From contig NZ_BEXA01000002.1 in NCBI RefSeq assembly GCF_003864335.1, forward strand, positions 407,656-471,655: a stretch of 64,000 nt of DNA, in the 5' to 3' direction. A model generated the notes under the pieces. That model made no database searches. It was given only the letters and a program-made list of their open reading frames with translations, and was not told the origin of the DNA. A program made the translations under genes and the position numbers. Position 1 is the stretch's first letter. Every line of letters starts with the position of its first letter. Below, piece after piece: positions 33,013 to 41,870 of this stretch. This DNA comes from Lentilactobacillus kosonis (GTDB lineage: Bacteria; Bacillota; Bacilli; Lactobacillales; Lactobacillaceae).

Positions 33013-33737
33013 ATGATAAAAGCCATCGTTTTTGACGTTGACGATACCCTTTACAATCAGGAGCCTAGTTTTAACGAGGCTTTTCGATCAGTATTCAATG
33101 CTGATATTGATAACGATTTGCTAAAGAAGATTTACATTAACTATCAAAACCAATTCTACCAAGTTCAATCAAAAGCCTGCCAAGAAAACTTAAATTTAAC
33201 TGATAGTGAGGCCAACTTCACAGTTTGCACCACACCTTCAAGAAATTTGAACTTAATGGATTAACTAAAGAAACGGCCGACAAATTTGAAGAAGAATTTC
33301 TCAACAACCGTAACAACATCCAGTTGGCAGATGGCTTGTCAACTATTTTCAATCAACTATCAGCCAAATATAAGCTAGGTATCATCACTAATGGATCTAA
33401 TAAGGATCAATTAGCCAAAATTATGAAGTTGAAACTTCAACACTGGATTGACAGGGATCAAATCATCACCTCTGAGGATGCCAAGGTTGCTAAACCAGAC
33501 CCAGTGATTTTTACCATGATGAATCGGAAGTTCGATCTTCGTGGTAGTGAGATGCTATACGTTGGTAGTTCATTTGATGAAGATATTGTACCCGCAAAAA
33601 AAGCCGGGTGGCAAACTGTATGGTATAACCCCTTTAATGGAACTATTAGCGATCCAACTGCGATTCCTGACCAAACAGTCTCTAATATTGATGAGTTGAA
33701 AGAATTATTAACCGAATTAGCTGCAGAACAGTCATAA
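33013..33737 (+). CDS. HAD-superfamily hydrolase, YjjG/YfnB-like (frameshifted)
   Basis: A HAD-IA phosphatase resembling pyrimidine nucleotidase-type proteins. Motif I is FDVDDTLYNQEP, motif II IITNGSNKD, motif III AKPDPVIF and motif IV YVGSSFDEDIVPAKKAGW. The ATG has AAGGAGG upstream. A C is missing at 33211-33213; restoring it gives SEAQLHSLHHTFKKFELNG and joins the two parts into about 241 residues. Divergent from rpsB and alone in its transcription unit. The substrate is unknown. Confidence 0.85.
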
Positions 33738-33771
33738 AAAAAGAGTGAGAATTTATTTCTCACTCTTTTTT
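33736..33771. terminator. Bidirectional terminator
   Basis: Inverted repeat AAAAAAAGAGTGAGAA / TTCTCACTCTTTTTT between the converging HAD gene and the D-LDH gene. Confidence 0.85.
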
Positions 33772-33772
33772 A

Positions 33773-34771
33773 TTATAAGTCAACTAATTTATCAGACTCA
33801 CCTGTTTCAATTAATGACTTGTTAGCATCCATTGCAAAGTAAACCATATTTTTTACAGCTCGTTTAGTATAAAAAGCGATATGCGGTGTCACCAAAACAT
33901 TTTCCCGCTTCATTAAATTTTTAAGACGCTCATCAGGAATGTTTTCAAAACTACCAAAATCAGTATTGAAAATCCCAACTTCATCTTCGTACACATCGAC
34001 TGCAGCTCCGCCGACTTTATTTGAATCGAGTGCTTTGATTAGTGCATCTGTGTCAATCAATGATCCCCGGGCAGGATTTAAGACATAAACCCCGTCTTTC
34101 ATTTTGGCAAAGGTTTCAGCATTAAGCATATGTTCATTATCTTTTGTGGCTGGTGCATGAAGTGAAATCACATCGGACTTAGCAAATAATTCATCTAAAG
34201 TATCGACATAGATTCCTCTTTTTTCTAATTCTGGGTTATGAAAAACGTCATATGCGATAACCTTAGCCCCAAAACCTTCATAGATTTTAATTACTGCCCG
34301 GCCGATTCTACCAGTTGCAATCACTCCAACGGTCATTTGATTTAGTTCATCAGCAATATCTGGTGCCCAGGTCAAGTCGCCATTTATTTGCTTTCGATCA
34401 AAAATATTCGTTTTTCTTAACAACCGCATTAGCTGGGTTACCGTAAGTTCAGCAATGGCCTCTGGTGAATAAGCTGGCACATTAGAAACTTTAATTCCAT
34501 TACGTTTGGCAGCTTCTGCATCAACATTATCAAATCCAACATTTCGAAGGGATAAGAACTTGATGCCAAAACTCCCCAACTTATCAAGCACCTCATTAGT
34601 GTATGGTTTCTGTTGGTATGCAACAACGCCATCGGCCCCACTTGCTAATTCAACCGTTGATTCATCAAGTAGCTGGCTGGTTGAGATTACCTCAACGTCT
34701 GGATTTTCATCGCTCCATTTATCAAGATATGGTTTTTCATCATCTCTAATACCATATGCAATAATTTTCAC
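33773..34771 (-). CDS. ldhD: D-2-hydroxyacid dehydrogenase, probable D-lactate dehydrogenase
   Basis: A 332-residue NAD-dependent dehydrogenase that reduces pyruvate to D-lactate. Catalytic residues are seen: Arg in LNPARGSLIDTDAL, Glu in DVYEDEVGIF and His in TPHIAFYTKRAV. The Rossmann glycine motif reads VGVIATGRIGRA, so the first Gly of GxGxxG is Ala. The LRNVGFDNVD segment is typical of lactobacillar D-LDH. It stands alone after a bidirectional terminator. Confidence 0.88.
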   Translation of the reverse strand: MKIIAYGIRDDEKPYLDKWSDENPDVEVISTSQLLDESTVELASGADGVVAYQQKPYTNEVLDKLGSFGIKFLSLRNVGFDNVDAEAAKRNGIKVSNVPAYSPEAIAELTVTQLMRLLRKTNIFDRKQINGDLTWAPDIADELNQMTVGVIATGRIGRAVIKIYEGFGAKVIAYDVFHNPELEKRGIYVDTLDELFAKSDVISLHAPATKDNEHMLNAETFAKMKDGVYVLNPARGSLIDTDALIKALDSNKVGGAAVDVYEDEVGIFNTDFGSFENIPDERLKNLMKRENVLVTPHIAFYTKRAVKNMVYFAMDANKSLIETGESDKLVDL

Positions 34772-34837
34772 AAAAACTACCTCCTTACGTAATTGCCATT
34801 ATTATATCATTGAAACCGTATTCAAAACCAACTCAAT

Positions 34838-35098
34838 TCATTCATGATTCTCAATGTACAGCATTTTTTTAGTTCGCGTCAATTTTTTAAAATGATATTC
34901 TGCACTCATAGCATCGTGCTTAGTGAAAAACTCTTCTTGATATAAAATTTCAACTGGTTTGTGAGCTCGAGTATACTTGGCACCTTTACCCGCTTGATGG
35001 GTTTTAAAACGACGTATAACATCATCAGTGTAGCCCGTATAAAGGGTGTTATCCTCACATAAAAGCACATACATGTAAAAAGACTTATCTTTCTCCAT
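34838..35098 (-). CDS. GIY-YIG nuclease superfamily protein YazA
   Basis: An 86-residue UhpA/YazA-type GIY-YIG protein. The motif appears as [19 protein letters not shown], with the conserved Arg in [17 protein letters not shown] and Glu near SAEYHFKKL. The start overlaps the end of trmN6 by 14 bases, the same pairing as yabB-yazA in Bacillus. Function in this small family is not established. Confidence 0.9.
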   Translation of the reverse strand: MEKDKSFYMYVLLCEDNTLYTGYTDDVIRRFKTHQAGKGAKYTRAHKPVEILYQEEFFTKHDAMSAEYHFKKLTRTKKMLYIENHE

Positions 35099-35836
35099 AC
35101 AGCATCATCTCGATTGGCTTAGAATAATGATCACCCTCATGAACAATAATGTCATCAAGAATTTTAACACCATTATAGTGACCATCCTTAATCCCTGAAA
35201 CTAAGACCATATTAGCTAATTTGCCATTGCTAGGCCTGACAAATTGCAGTGATTTAGGCTCAATCCTCTGCTCTCGCATTGTAACTAGAATGTCAGTTAA
35301 CCGGTCAGGACGATGCACCATAAAAAAATTTACCATTCATTTTTAATAATTTACCAGCAGTTTCTACTACTTGGGATAGATTTGTGGTCAGTTCATGACG
35401 AGCAATAGCCAAATATTCATTTGGATTTTTTTCGGAAGTTTCGTAATTTAAGAAATATGGGGGATTAACGGTTACCACATCCACTGAATCCTTTTTGACA
35501 TATTTCGTCGTATTTTTTAAATCGTCATTAATCACAGTAACCTGGTTTTTTAAATTATTTAGTTTCACACTGCGACTAGCCATGTCAGCCAAACGGTCCT
35601 GAATCTCTACTTCAAAAATATGAGCATTTGTGCGATCGCTTATGAATAACCCCACCGCCCCCATTGCCAGCACATAAATCAACGACTTTTTTAGTTTTAT
35701 TTTTTGACACCGTTGCAAACTCAGCCAGTAACACTGCGTCTAATGAAAAGGAAAACACGTTGCTGCTCTGAATTATTGAGATATTTTTACTGTAAAGTTG
35801 ATCAATTCGTTCATCTGCTTTTAAATAAGAGTTCAT
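35085..35836 (-). CDS. trmN6: tRNA1(Val) adenine-37 N6-methyltransferase (two frameshifts)
   Basis: A class I SAM methyltransferase of the YabB/TrmN6 group. The SAM loop should read [19 protein letters not shown], and the catalytic NPPY motif is present in [13 protein letters not shown]. The frame breaks twice by insertion: five G instead of four at 35658-35662, and seven T instead of six at 35332-35338 (expected [19 protein letters not shown]). With both removed the protein is about 249 residues. Start ATG 35836 ([12 protein letters not shown]) has AAGGA nine bases upstream. Confidence 0.88.
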
Positions 35837-35949
35837 AATCATAGTTCCTTTTATATGTTAATTGTTAGATTTCCTATACTAATTTGCCAAACCATGTCTT
35901 TTTACGTAAAATAAGGCTATTAAAATAGCAAGAAAGAAGGAGACAGGAT

Positions 35950-36587
35950 TTGTTTTATTCATTTGCTCGTGTGGTGGTCAAAATTATTTTGTTCATCATT
36001 AATGGTAACGGTCATTATATTAACAAAATCGTCTACCTAAGGGAAACTACATTCTAGTTGGTCCCCACCGAACTTGGTTTGATCCAATTTATTACGCAGT
36101 TGCTGCGAGCCCCAAAAAATTTAGTTTTATGGCTAAGAAAGAGTTATTTAAAAATCCCATTTTAAAATACATTTTAGTCCATGCTAATGCATTTCCGGTT
36201 AACCGTGAAAATCCCGGCCCATCTGCAATTAAACAGCCAGTTAGGATCTTGCGAAAACAAGATTTATCGTTAATCTTATTTCCGTCAGGAACTCGACACT
36301 CCAACGATTTAAAAGGTGGCGCTGCTTTAATTGCCCAATTGGCAAATGTGCCACTCGTACCAACCGTTTACCAGGGACCCTTAACTTTTAAGCATCTACT
36401 TTCTAGAAAAAAAGTCACTATTTCTTTCGGTGAGCCAATTTATATCGATCGTAAAACTAAGCTAGATGATGCTGCTCAAAAAAATATTGAGCAACAATTG
36501 CAGCAAGCATTTGATAGTCTAGATAAAGAAGTAAATCCTGATTTTAAATACATTGATATGTCAAAAAATAAAAAGCGTGATGAGTAA
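35950..36587 (+). CDS. plsC: 1-acyl-sn-glycerol-3-phosphate acyltransferase PlsC (frameshifted)
   Basis: The enzyme adds the second acyl chain to make phosphatidic acid. The start is TTG 35950 (MFYSFARVVVKIILF, a membrane anchor) after AAGGAG. The catalytic HxxxxD motif is in VGPHRTWFDPIYYAV, and LFPSGTRHSND is the glycerol-phosphate-binding block. A base is missing at 36025-36028; restoring it joins INK to RLPKGNYILVGPHRT. Restored length about 212 residues. It is divergent from trmN6. Confidence 0.87.
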
Positions 36588-36608
36588 AACTCATCCCGCT
36601 TTTTATTT
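36571..36608. terminator. Bidirectional terminator after plsC
   Basis: AAAAGCG-TGATGAG / CTCATCCCGCTTTTT around TAAAA. The left arm overlaps the last plsC codons; it also serves the converging yneF. Confidence 0.7.
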
Positions 36609-36827
36609 TTTAGTATTTTGTGACTTCATCGCGTTCATCATTTGGTGAAGTTTCTTTTGGGAAGGTTTTTGTCCCATTTGAAGCATCATTTGACGTAATT
36701 GATCTTCGCTAAATGGAGGATTTTCTTTCAAGTATCTTTCCATATAACGACGTGAAATGAAAAATCCACCAAACAAACCAGCAATTAACGCAACGATTAC
36801 AATTAAAATCCAAAGCCAAGTTGCCAA
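36603..36827 (-). CDS. yneF: YneF family membrane protein (UPF0154)
   Basis: A 74-residue protein with one N-terminal membrane helix ([19 protein letters not shown]) and the conserved [20 protein letters not shown] segment that defines the family, then a basic tail. The start is TTG after AAGGAGG. It lies close to ynzC and lexA, as in Bacillus. Function unknown. Confidence 0.93.
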   Translation of the reverse strand: MATWLWILIVIVALIAGLFGGFFISRRYMERYLKENPPFSEDQLRQMMLQMGQKPSQKKLHQMMNAMKSQNTKK

Positions 36828-36924
36828 TGTTTCGGCCTCCTTATTTACGTATCATCAATAATCTTACACAAAAAACGTGAAAATATAAAGATAATTTAGT
36901 ACAAAAACGAATTTAATATATTAG

Positions 36925-37212
36925 TTAGTCGTCTCGTAATCCCTTTTTGCGTTGAATTTTCTTAACTTTATCGGGAGTAACTTCCTTACCATTATCATCA
37001 TAGACTTTCATCATTTCGATTTGGCTTCTAAAGTTTTCCTTGAATCTAGCAACGTATTTCTTTCTTAAATCAGACTGTTCCAGTTTTTCAATTTCAGTTA
37101 AGCCTTCGGCCTTAGCTTTCTTAGCTAATTCATTAATTCGGGGAACGATTTTCTTTAAAACTTCGTCGCCGATTTCTTCAACTGAGTGTTTCTTAGTGTT
37201 ATCTTTAGTCAA
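36925..37212 (-). CDS. DUF896 family protein, YnzC-like
   Basis: A 95-residue UPF0291/YnzC protein. The helical-hairpin core RINELAKKAKAEGLTEIEKL and LRKKYVARFKENFRSQIE is conserved. It is divergent from lexA; in Bacillus subtilis ynzC belongs to the SOS-controlled yneA-yneB-ynzC operon next to lexA. Here yneA and yneB are absent. The SOS box between the two genes could control both directions. Confidence 0.92.
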   Translation of the reverse strand: MTKDNTKKHSVEEIGDEVLKKIVPRINELAKKAKAEGLTEIEKLEQSDLRKKYVARFKENFRSQIEMMKVYDDNGKEVTPDKVKKIQRKKGLRDD

Positions 37213-37248
37213 TTTAATTCCTCCAATGTTAAACGGGCCTTCTTCATA

Positions 37249-37262
37249 CGAACATGTGTTTG
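37249..37262. promoter_or_regulatory. SOS (LexA) box
   Basis: CGAACATGTGTTTG matches the Gram-positive LexA consensus CGAACRNRYGTTYG at every position. It overlaps the -35 box of the lexA promoter, so LexA would repress its own gene. Confidence 0.92.
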
Positions 37263-37288
37263 AAAGCCTTAGTGGTTTATGTTACGAT
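37260..37288 (+). promoter_or_regulatory. Predicted lexA promoter
   Basis: TTGAAA (37260-37265) and TACGAT (37283-37288) with 17 bases between, overlapped by the SOS box. Confidence 0.65.
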
Positions 37289-37322
37289 TAATGCAATAAT
37301 AAAGAACGATGAGGTGTCTTCA

Positions 37323-37949
37323 ATGAAAGCAACCCAAAGCAAACAAATAGAGATTTTACATTACATATGGGAAAAAGTAAACGAACATGGCTATCCGCCT
37401 ACAGTTCGTGAAATTGGTGAGGCTGTGAATTTATCATCGACTTCAACTGTGCATGGGCACATTGCTAGATTAGAACGTAAAGGCTATCTTGTCAAAGACC
37501 CCTCGAAACCTAGAGCTCTTGAAGTCACTCCAGCCGGAATGGATGAATTAGGCATTACACCTAATCAAAAGCAGATTCCCATTTTAGGAACCGTCACCGC
37601 TGGTGAGCCAATTTTGGCAGTTGAAGAAGCAACTGATTATTTTCCATTACCAAGTTCATTAAATACTTATGACCAACCGTTATTTATGTTACAAATTCGC
37701 GGTGAAAGTATGATTAATACTGGTATTTTAGATGGCGACTACGTCATTGTCCAAAAACAATCTTCAGCAGAAAATGGTGATATTGTGATCGCTATGACCG
37801 ATGAAAATGAGGCCACTTGTAAACGATTTTTCAAGGAAAGTGACCACTTCAGGTTACAACCTGAAAATGATACCATGGCCCCGATTATTTTAAACCGCGT
37901 AAGCATATTAGGCAAAGTAGTAAGCTTATTTAGAGGAGACATCTACTAG
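37323..37949 (+). CDS. lexA: LexA repressor
   Basis: A 208-residue SOS repressor and self-cleaving protease. The winged-helix DNA-binding domain is N-terminal ([21 protein letters not shown]). The Ala-Gly cleavage site is in [12 protein letters not shown], the nucleophile Ser in RGESMI and the general-base Lys in [11 protein letters not shown] region. I use ATG 37323 ([12 protein letters not shown]) with GAGGTG upstream; an in-frame start at 37254 lies upstream of the promoter. Autoregulated through the SOS box. Confidence 0.97.
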   Translation: MKATQSKQIEILHYIWEKVNEHGYPPTVREIGEAVNLSSTSTVHGHIARLERKGYLVKDPSKPRALEVTPAGMDELGITPNQKQIPILGTVTAGEPILAVEEATDYFPLPSSLNTYDQPLFMLQIRGESMINTGILDGDYVIVQKQSSAENGDIVIAMTDENEATCKRFFKESDHFRLQPENDTMAPIILNRVSILGKVVSLFRGDIY

Positions 37950-37955
37950 CTAATT

Positions 37956-37990
37956 AAGAGGAATGAATTAATAATTCATTCCTCTTTTTT
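37956..37990. terminator. Bidirectional terminator between lexA and mvaS
   Basis: AAGAGGAATGAATTA / TAATTCATTCCTCTTTTTT inverted repeat; serves both converging genes. Confidence 0.85.
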
Positions 37991-39162
37991 AAAAATTAAT
38001 ATCATTAACTTGATCGCGATATGTCAACTTATCATTGAACCTACCAGTTAAAACAAATTGGGACCTGTCTTTTGACACATCGATTGTTAGTTCTGAGCTA
38101 TCAAACAAACCTTGTTTATACAGCTCTTCATATTCTTTAATTGTCAGTTTTACTCGCGACTCAATAATCTGATCCATTGTTGATTTCAATTGTGATTTAT
38201 CAAAGTCATTTAATTTGCCCGTAAAAATTCGCCTTGGGCACCCGAGCCATAGCTAAACAATCCGATTCTATCACCAGAAGTTAAAGTTTCTGAGTTAGCA
38301 AGCAATGAAATCAAACTCAAGTAAAGCGACCTGTATACAAATTACCCACTCTGGAGTTATAAACGATTGAATTGGCAAACTCGCCCCATATTGATTTATA
38401 TTGCGGATCATGCTGATCAGCAACCGTTCTAAGGGCCTTAATGCCCATTTTAGGATAAGGCACGTGAAAAACTAAAGCAGCAAAATCATTAAGCTTTAAC
38501 GAATAACGTTCTAAATACTGCTTAAATGTTCGATTGAAGAAATCAATATAGACATCATTTGAATAATGGCCATCAACTTTAGCTTCTTTTGTGTAAATAG
38601 GACGCCAAAAATCCATTATATTTTTTGAATAAAATGTGCTTTGACCATCAAAAGATATGATTTTAGGATTGTTTGAAAGTAGCATTACTACAGCCCCGCC
38701 ACCCTGGGTAACTTCACCAGAAGTGTTTAAACCATATCGCGCAATATCAGCTCCCACAACTAACACTTTTCGCTTAGGATGCAACGTTAGATAGTTAATT
38801 CCCATCTGCAATCCAGCCGTGGCACCATAACACGCTTGCTTAATTTCAAATGCCCGAGCGCTACCAGAAATACCTAATAAAGACTGCAGATACATCGATG
38901 CTGCTTTAGAATTATCAATGCCTGTCTCACTACCAAAAATAATCATATCAATTAGTTCCTTGTCATCGGATGTCAAAATATCAGCGGCGGCATTCGCCGC
39001 CATCGTGACAACATCTTGAGATGGCGGAATCACCGATTGTTGTTTTTGGCCAATTCCAACCAAAAATTTGTTTGGATCTTGCCGTCTTGCATTAGCTAAA
39101 TCGACCATATCAATGTAATAAGGTGCCGTATAGAACCCAATTTTTTCAATTCCCACATTCAT
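37989..39162 (-). CDS. mvaS: Hydroxymethylglutaryl-CoA synthase (two frameshifts)
   Basis: The first committed enzyme of the mevalonate pathway, condensing acetyl-CoA with acetoacetyl-CoA; Gram-positive cocci and lactobacilli use this route for isoprenoids, which feed uppS. The nucleophile Cys is in [15 protein letters not shown], the catalytic His in [13 protein letters not shown] is missing at about 38330 (expected [15 protein letters not shown]) and another at 38223-38227 (expected [17 protein letters not shown]). Restored length about 391 residues, normal for MvaS. It stands alone convergent to lexA. Confidence 0.93.
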
Positions 39163-39244
39163 ACTGGTTCCTCCAAAAATAAAACAAACTATGGTGAAGG
39201 TTTAACCCACTCACCATAGTTTATCAGCATATGTACCTAAACAA

Positions 39245-39496
39245 CTACTTTTTCATCTTAATTTGGTATTTCTCTTTACCACTAATTGATTCAATTGTCA
39301 TACCGTCACTGAACATACCAGCATAAACAAATCCTTCGTGGACCCCACCAACTGAAACAAATGTCCATTGAACAGTTAGTCCATTATTCCCGAGAACAGA
39401 ACCGCCAATTCTAACACCCGACAATTGACCAGTGCTTCCGTCTGAAAGTTCTACCTCTTGATTACCTAAATTACCATCTACATATAAAGTTAACAT
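39245..39496 (-). CDS. Hypothetical glycine-rich, beta-type small protein
   Basis: An 83-residue protein I do not recognise. It has a TAGGAGA ribosome binding site and is Gly/Val-rich with alternating hydrophobic residues (GLTVQWTFVSVGGVHEGFVY), suggesting a small beta-barrel, and a basic end. No signal or membrane segment. It is 83 bases upstream of mvaS on the same strand and could share a transcript. Confidence 0.65.
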   Translation of the reverse strand: MLTLYVDGNLGNQEVELSDGSTGQLSGVRIGGSVLGNNGLTVQWTFVSVGGVHEGFVYAGMFSDGMTIESISGKEKYQIKMKK

Positions 39497-39613
39497 CTAA
39501 TCTCCTACCAATCGTTTTCTAGTTTAATAATATATCATAGGAACTCAATAATTGCTATAACCCTAGCTAAGCTTTAAACTTAAATTATAAAATATCATTA
39601 GGAGGATAAACTT

Positions 39614-39802
39614 ATGAAAATTAATATTCACCGTTCAGCTAATGATAAAATGATTGCCGGTGTCATCGGCGGAATTAGCGAACAGTATAATTGGAATTCA
39701 AATCTAGTTCGAATTTTATTTGTATTACTAGCAATTACTCCAATGTTTCCGGGAATTATCGCTTACTTAGTCCTATGGATTTTAATGCGTGATCCAGAAT
39801 AG
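39614..39802 (+). CDS. PspC domain-containing protein
   Basis: A 62-residue single-domain PspC protein, related to the phage-shock membrane stress protein C. The first half (ANDKMIAGVIGGISEQYNWN) carries the conserved GV-GG; the second half is one or two hydrophobic segments (LVRILFVLLAITPMFPGIIAYLVLWIL). AGGAGG precedes the ATG. It converges with the TIGR01906 gene. Confidence 0.92.
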   Translation: MKINIHRSANDKMIAGVIGGISEQYNWNSNLVRILFVLLAITPMFPGIIAYLVLWILMRDPE

Positions 39803-39810
39803 CCAATCAA

Positions 39811-40460
39811 TTAGCGCCCAAGTTGGGCGTTTTTTAATTGGCGTTTTGCCCACCAATACCAAATTGCTAAGAAAAACAAAAAACAAAACCAAAAAAAAGT
39901 AAAAACAGCTGCAGAAATAGACTTTCGGGCAACATATTGATAACAGGATCTTTATTAGGATCAAAAATCCAATCCTCATTTCTAAATAAGACTTCGTGAA
40001 ACCAAATAAACGTTTGTTCAAAATTAATTGCCATTAAAGTTATCAGCATTCCAGAAACGGTCACGGCGATTTTAATCGGGCTCATAATTAACCACCCCAG
40101 GTTGTTCTTCAATAAATGCCGGCGACATTTAATAGTTAATGGAATCAAAATTATCAATACAATATTATTGAGCATTATTAAATGTCTGACATCTCTAAAA
40201 TGTAACATTCCCGCTGCAGAACTTCGAAAATACATAAATTTTAAATGACTTACAATTGGATTCTGCAAATAATTAACTATTCGAACATAGTCCTGATGCA
40301 TTTGTGAAAATGATAACCCAGTTACTTCATCCAGATTTTGACTGTGCATATTAATTGTAAAAAGCCATACCGAATTAACAGTTAAAAATATCGCCAATGA
40401 AAGTGAAAATAATATAATACAAATACCAATCAGCCATTGCTTGCTAGAAATATTCTGCAT
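39811..40460 (-). CDS. TIGR01906 family membrane protein (C-terminus frameshifted)
   Basis: An integral membrane protein of the TIGR01906 family, with helices near residues 8-32, 95-115, 130-150 and the C-terminus, and the conserved HFRDVRHLIMLNNIV segment. As written the frame stops at 39867 after FFGFVFCFS. One more T in the 8-base run at 39891-39898 gives FFWFCFLFFLAIWYWWAKRQ and a stop at 39811, a more plausible last helix with basic end. It follows yutF with three bases between. Function unknown. Confidence 0.75.
39814..39837 (+). terminator. Terminator after pspC gene
   Basis: GCGCCCA / TGGGCGT with a three-base loop then TTTTT, on the plus strand. It lies within the inferred last codons of the converging TIGR01906 gene. 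Confidence 0.7.
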
Positions 40461-40463
40461 TCT

Positions 40464-41240
40464 TTAAACTTCCCATTCATCAAGCGAATCAATTTGGAAG
40501 GTTGGCAAAATGGATTGCTTACTAACTTCATTCTTAGTTGATAATCCTGAATAAACTAGCAAAGTGTCAATTTCAGCGTTAATTCCTGCCATAATATCGG
40601 TATTGTAATTGTCACCAACCATGATCACTTCATCTCTAGTTAATCCAATTTTTTTCAATGCGTTATTAAGAATCATTGCATTTGGTTTACCAATCATCAC
40701 TGACTCTTGTTGCGTAGCATGTTCTACGAATTTAACCACTGTTCCTGCCCCAGGAAGCATGCCGCGCTCCTTAGGAATGTTCGTATCGGGATTAGTGCCA
40801 ATAAATGCGGAACCATTTCTTACCGCCAGCACGGCCTCGGTTAACTTTTCATAGGTTAAATCTGAATCCAAACCAACTACAACAAAATCGGGATTAACTT
40901 TGTCTAATTTAAAGCCTTTAGCCAGAATTGCTTGATATAATCCCATTTCACCAACAATATAAACTGAAGTCTTAGCAGGTTTATCAGTTTGACCTTCGAT
41001 ATAATCAGCCGTTGCCATTCCTGATGTGTAAACATTATCTTCACTCACATGAATGTCATGATTATCAGCCAAATCAATGACAACATCCTTAGGCAATTTG
41101 GTAGAATTGTTTGTTACAAATAAAAATGGAATCGATTGCTGTTGTAATGATTCAATAAAACGCTTTGCTGCAGGAATTCTTTTTTTACCAGCGTAGATTG
41201 TTCCGTCTAAATCGATGAAATAACCCTTATACTTATTCAT
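40464..41240 (-). CDS. yutF: HAD-IIA phosphatase, NagD/YutF-like
   Basis: A 258-residue subfamily IIA HAD phosphatase. Motif I is GYFIDLDGTIYAG, motif II LFVTNNSTK, the Lys of motif III lies in MIGKPNAMILN and motif IV is VIMVGDNYNTDIMAG. Family members dephosphorylate nucleotides or sugar phosphates; the physiological substrate here is not known. AGGAG precedes the ATG. It lies between yutD and the TIGR01906 gene in a conserved cluster. Confidence 0.92.
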   Translation of the reverse strand: MNKYKGYFIDLDGTIYAGKKRIPAAKRFIESLQQQSIPFLFVTNNSTKLPKDVVIDLADNHDIHVSEDNVYTSGMATADYIEGQTDKPAKTSVYIVGEMGLYQAILAKGFKLDKVNPDFVVVGLDSDLTYEKLTEAVLAVRNGSAFIGTNPDTNIPKERGMLPGAGTVVKFVEHATQQESVMIGKPNAMILNNALKKIGLTRDEVIMVGDNYNTDIMAGINAEIDTLLVYSGLSTKNEVSKQSILPTFQIDSLDEWEV

Positions 41241-41254
41241 GTTAATCTCCTGAG

Positions 41255-41859
41255 TTAATCCTTATTTTCTTTAATCACAAACTTATGCTTGGTGGATGAT
41301 TTCTTTTCTTGGCTCACAGTAACGTTTCTTTCGTTTGTTAAGAGGAGCTTTTTTTGCAGTCACCTTCTGCTTAACGTAACCGTTTTTTTTGTGCATTTTT
41401 TCGTCGGTTGTTCTTGTTAGAATTATTATTTCTCTTTCTTTTTTGACTATCCTGATGGCCAGAATTGCTCCGCCGAGTAATTGGCCGAGCTTCCAAATTA
41501 TGAACAACAAAATATTTGGCCCCAAAGTTGACCATTTCTAATACATAATCCGTAATTTGATTAGCAAACGGACCATCAACGTTAGCACGATCAACCTCGA
41601 AAAAGCCTTTCATTCTTAACTGATCATAACTATAATCACCAACAATATAATCATATTGACTTAAAGCTGGATTATATCGATGACGGAAATCCTCAAAATC
41701 AAACGATTCTAAAAATTTGGGATCAATTTCATATTGGTGATCGTTAACCGTAAACTCAGTATCGAACTGACGAATAATTTTGGCCATTGGAGCCTGCTGA
41801 TCATTTTTTTCAGCAAGCAGTTCAACTAGCGCACTTTTTTCCAAATAATTTACCTCCAT
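41255..41859 (-). CDS. yutD: YutD family protein (DUF1027), basic C-terminus frameshifted
   Basis: A YutD-type protein. The conserved domain spans about residues 30-125 (FDFEDFRHRYNPALSQYDYIVGDYSYDQLRMKGF region and VHNLEARPITRR). After it comes a Lys/Asn/Arg-rich tail. As written it stops near 41371; another frame continues in basic sequence, and a third frame reads NVTVSQEKKSSTKHKFVIKENKD to a TAA at 41255, directly before the yutF ribosome binding site. Two indels, one in the 8-base run at 41384-41391, would connect them. The domain call is firm, the tail is inferred. Function unknown. Confidence 0.8.
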
Positions 41860-41870
41860 AAATAATATGC

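Noticed and set aside
36092..36304. 70-residue minus-strand frame opposite plsC
   Set aside because: Antisense to a conserved acyltransferase region, no SD.
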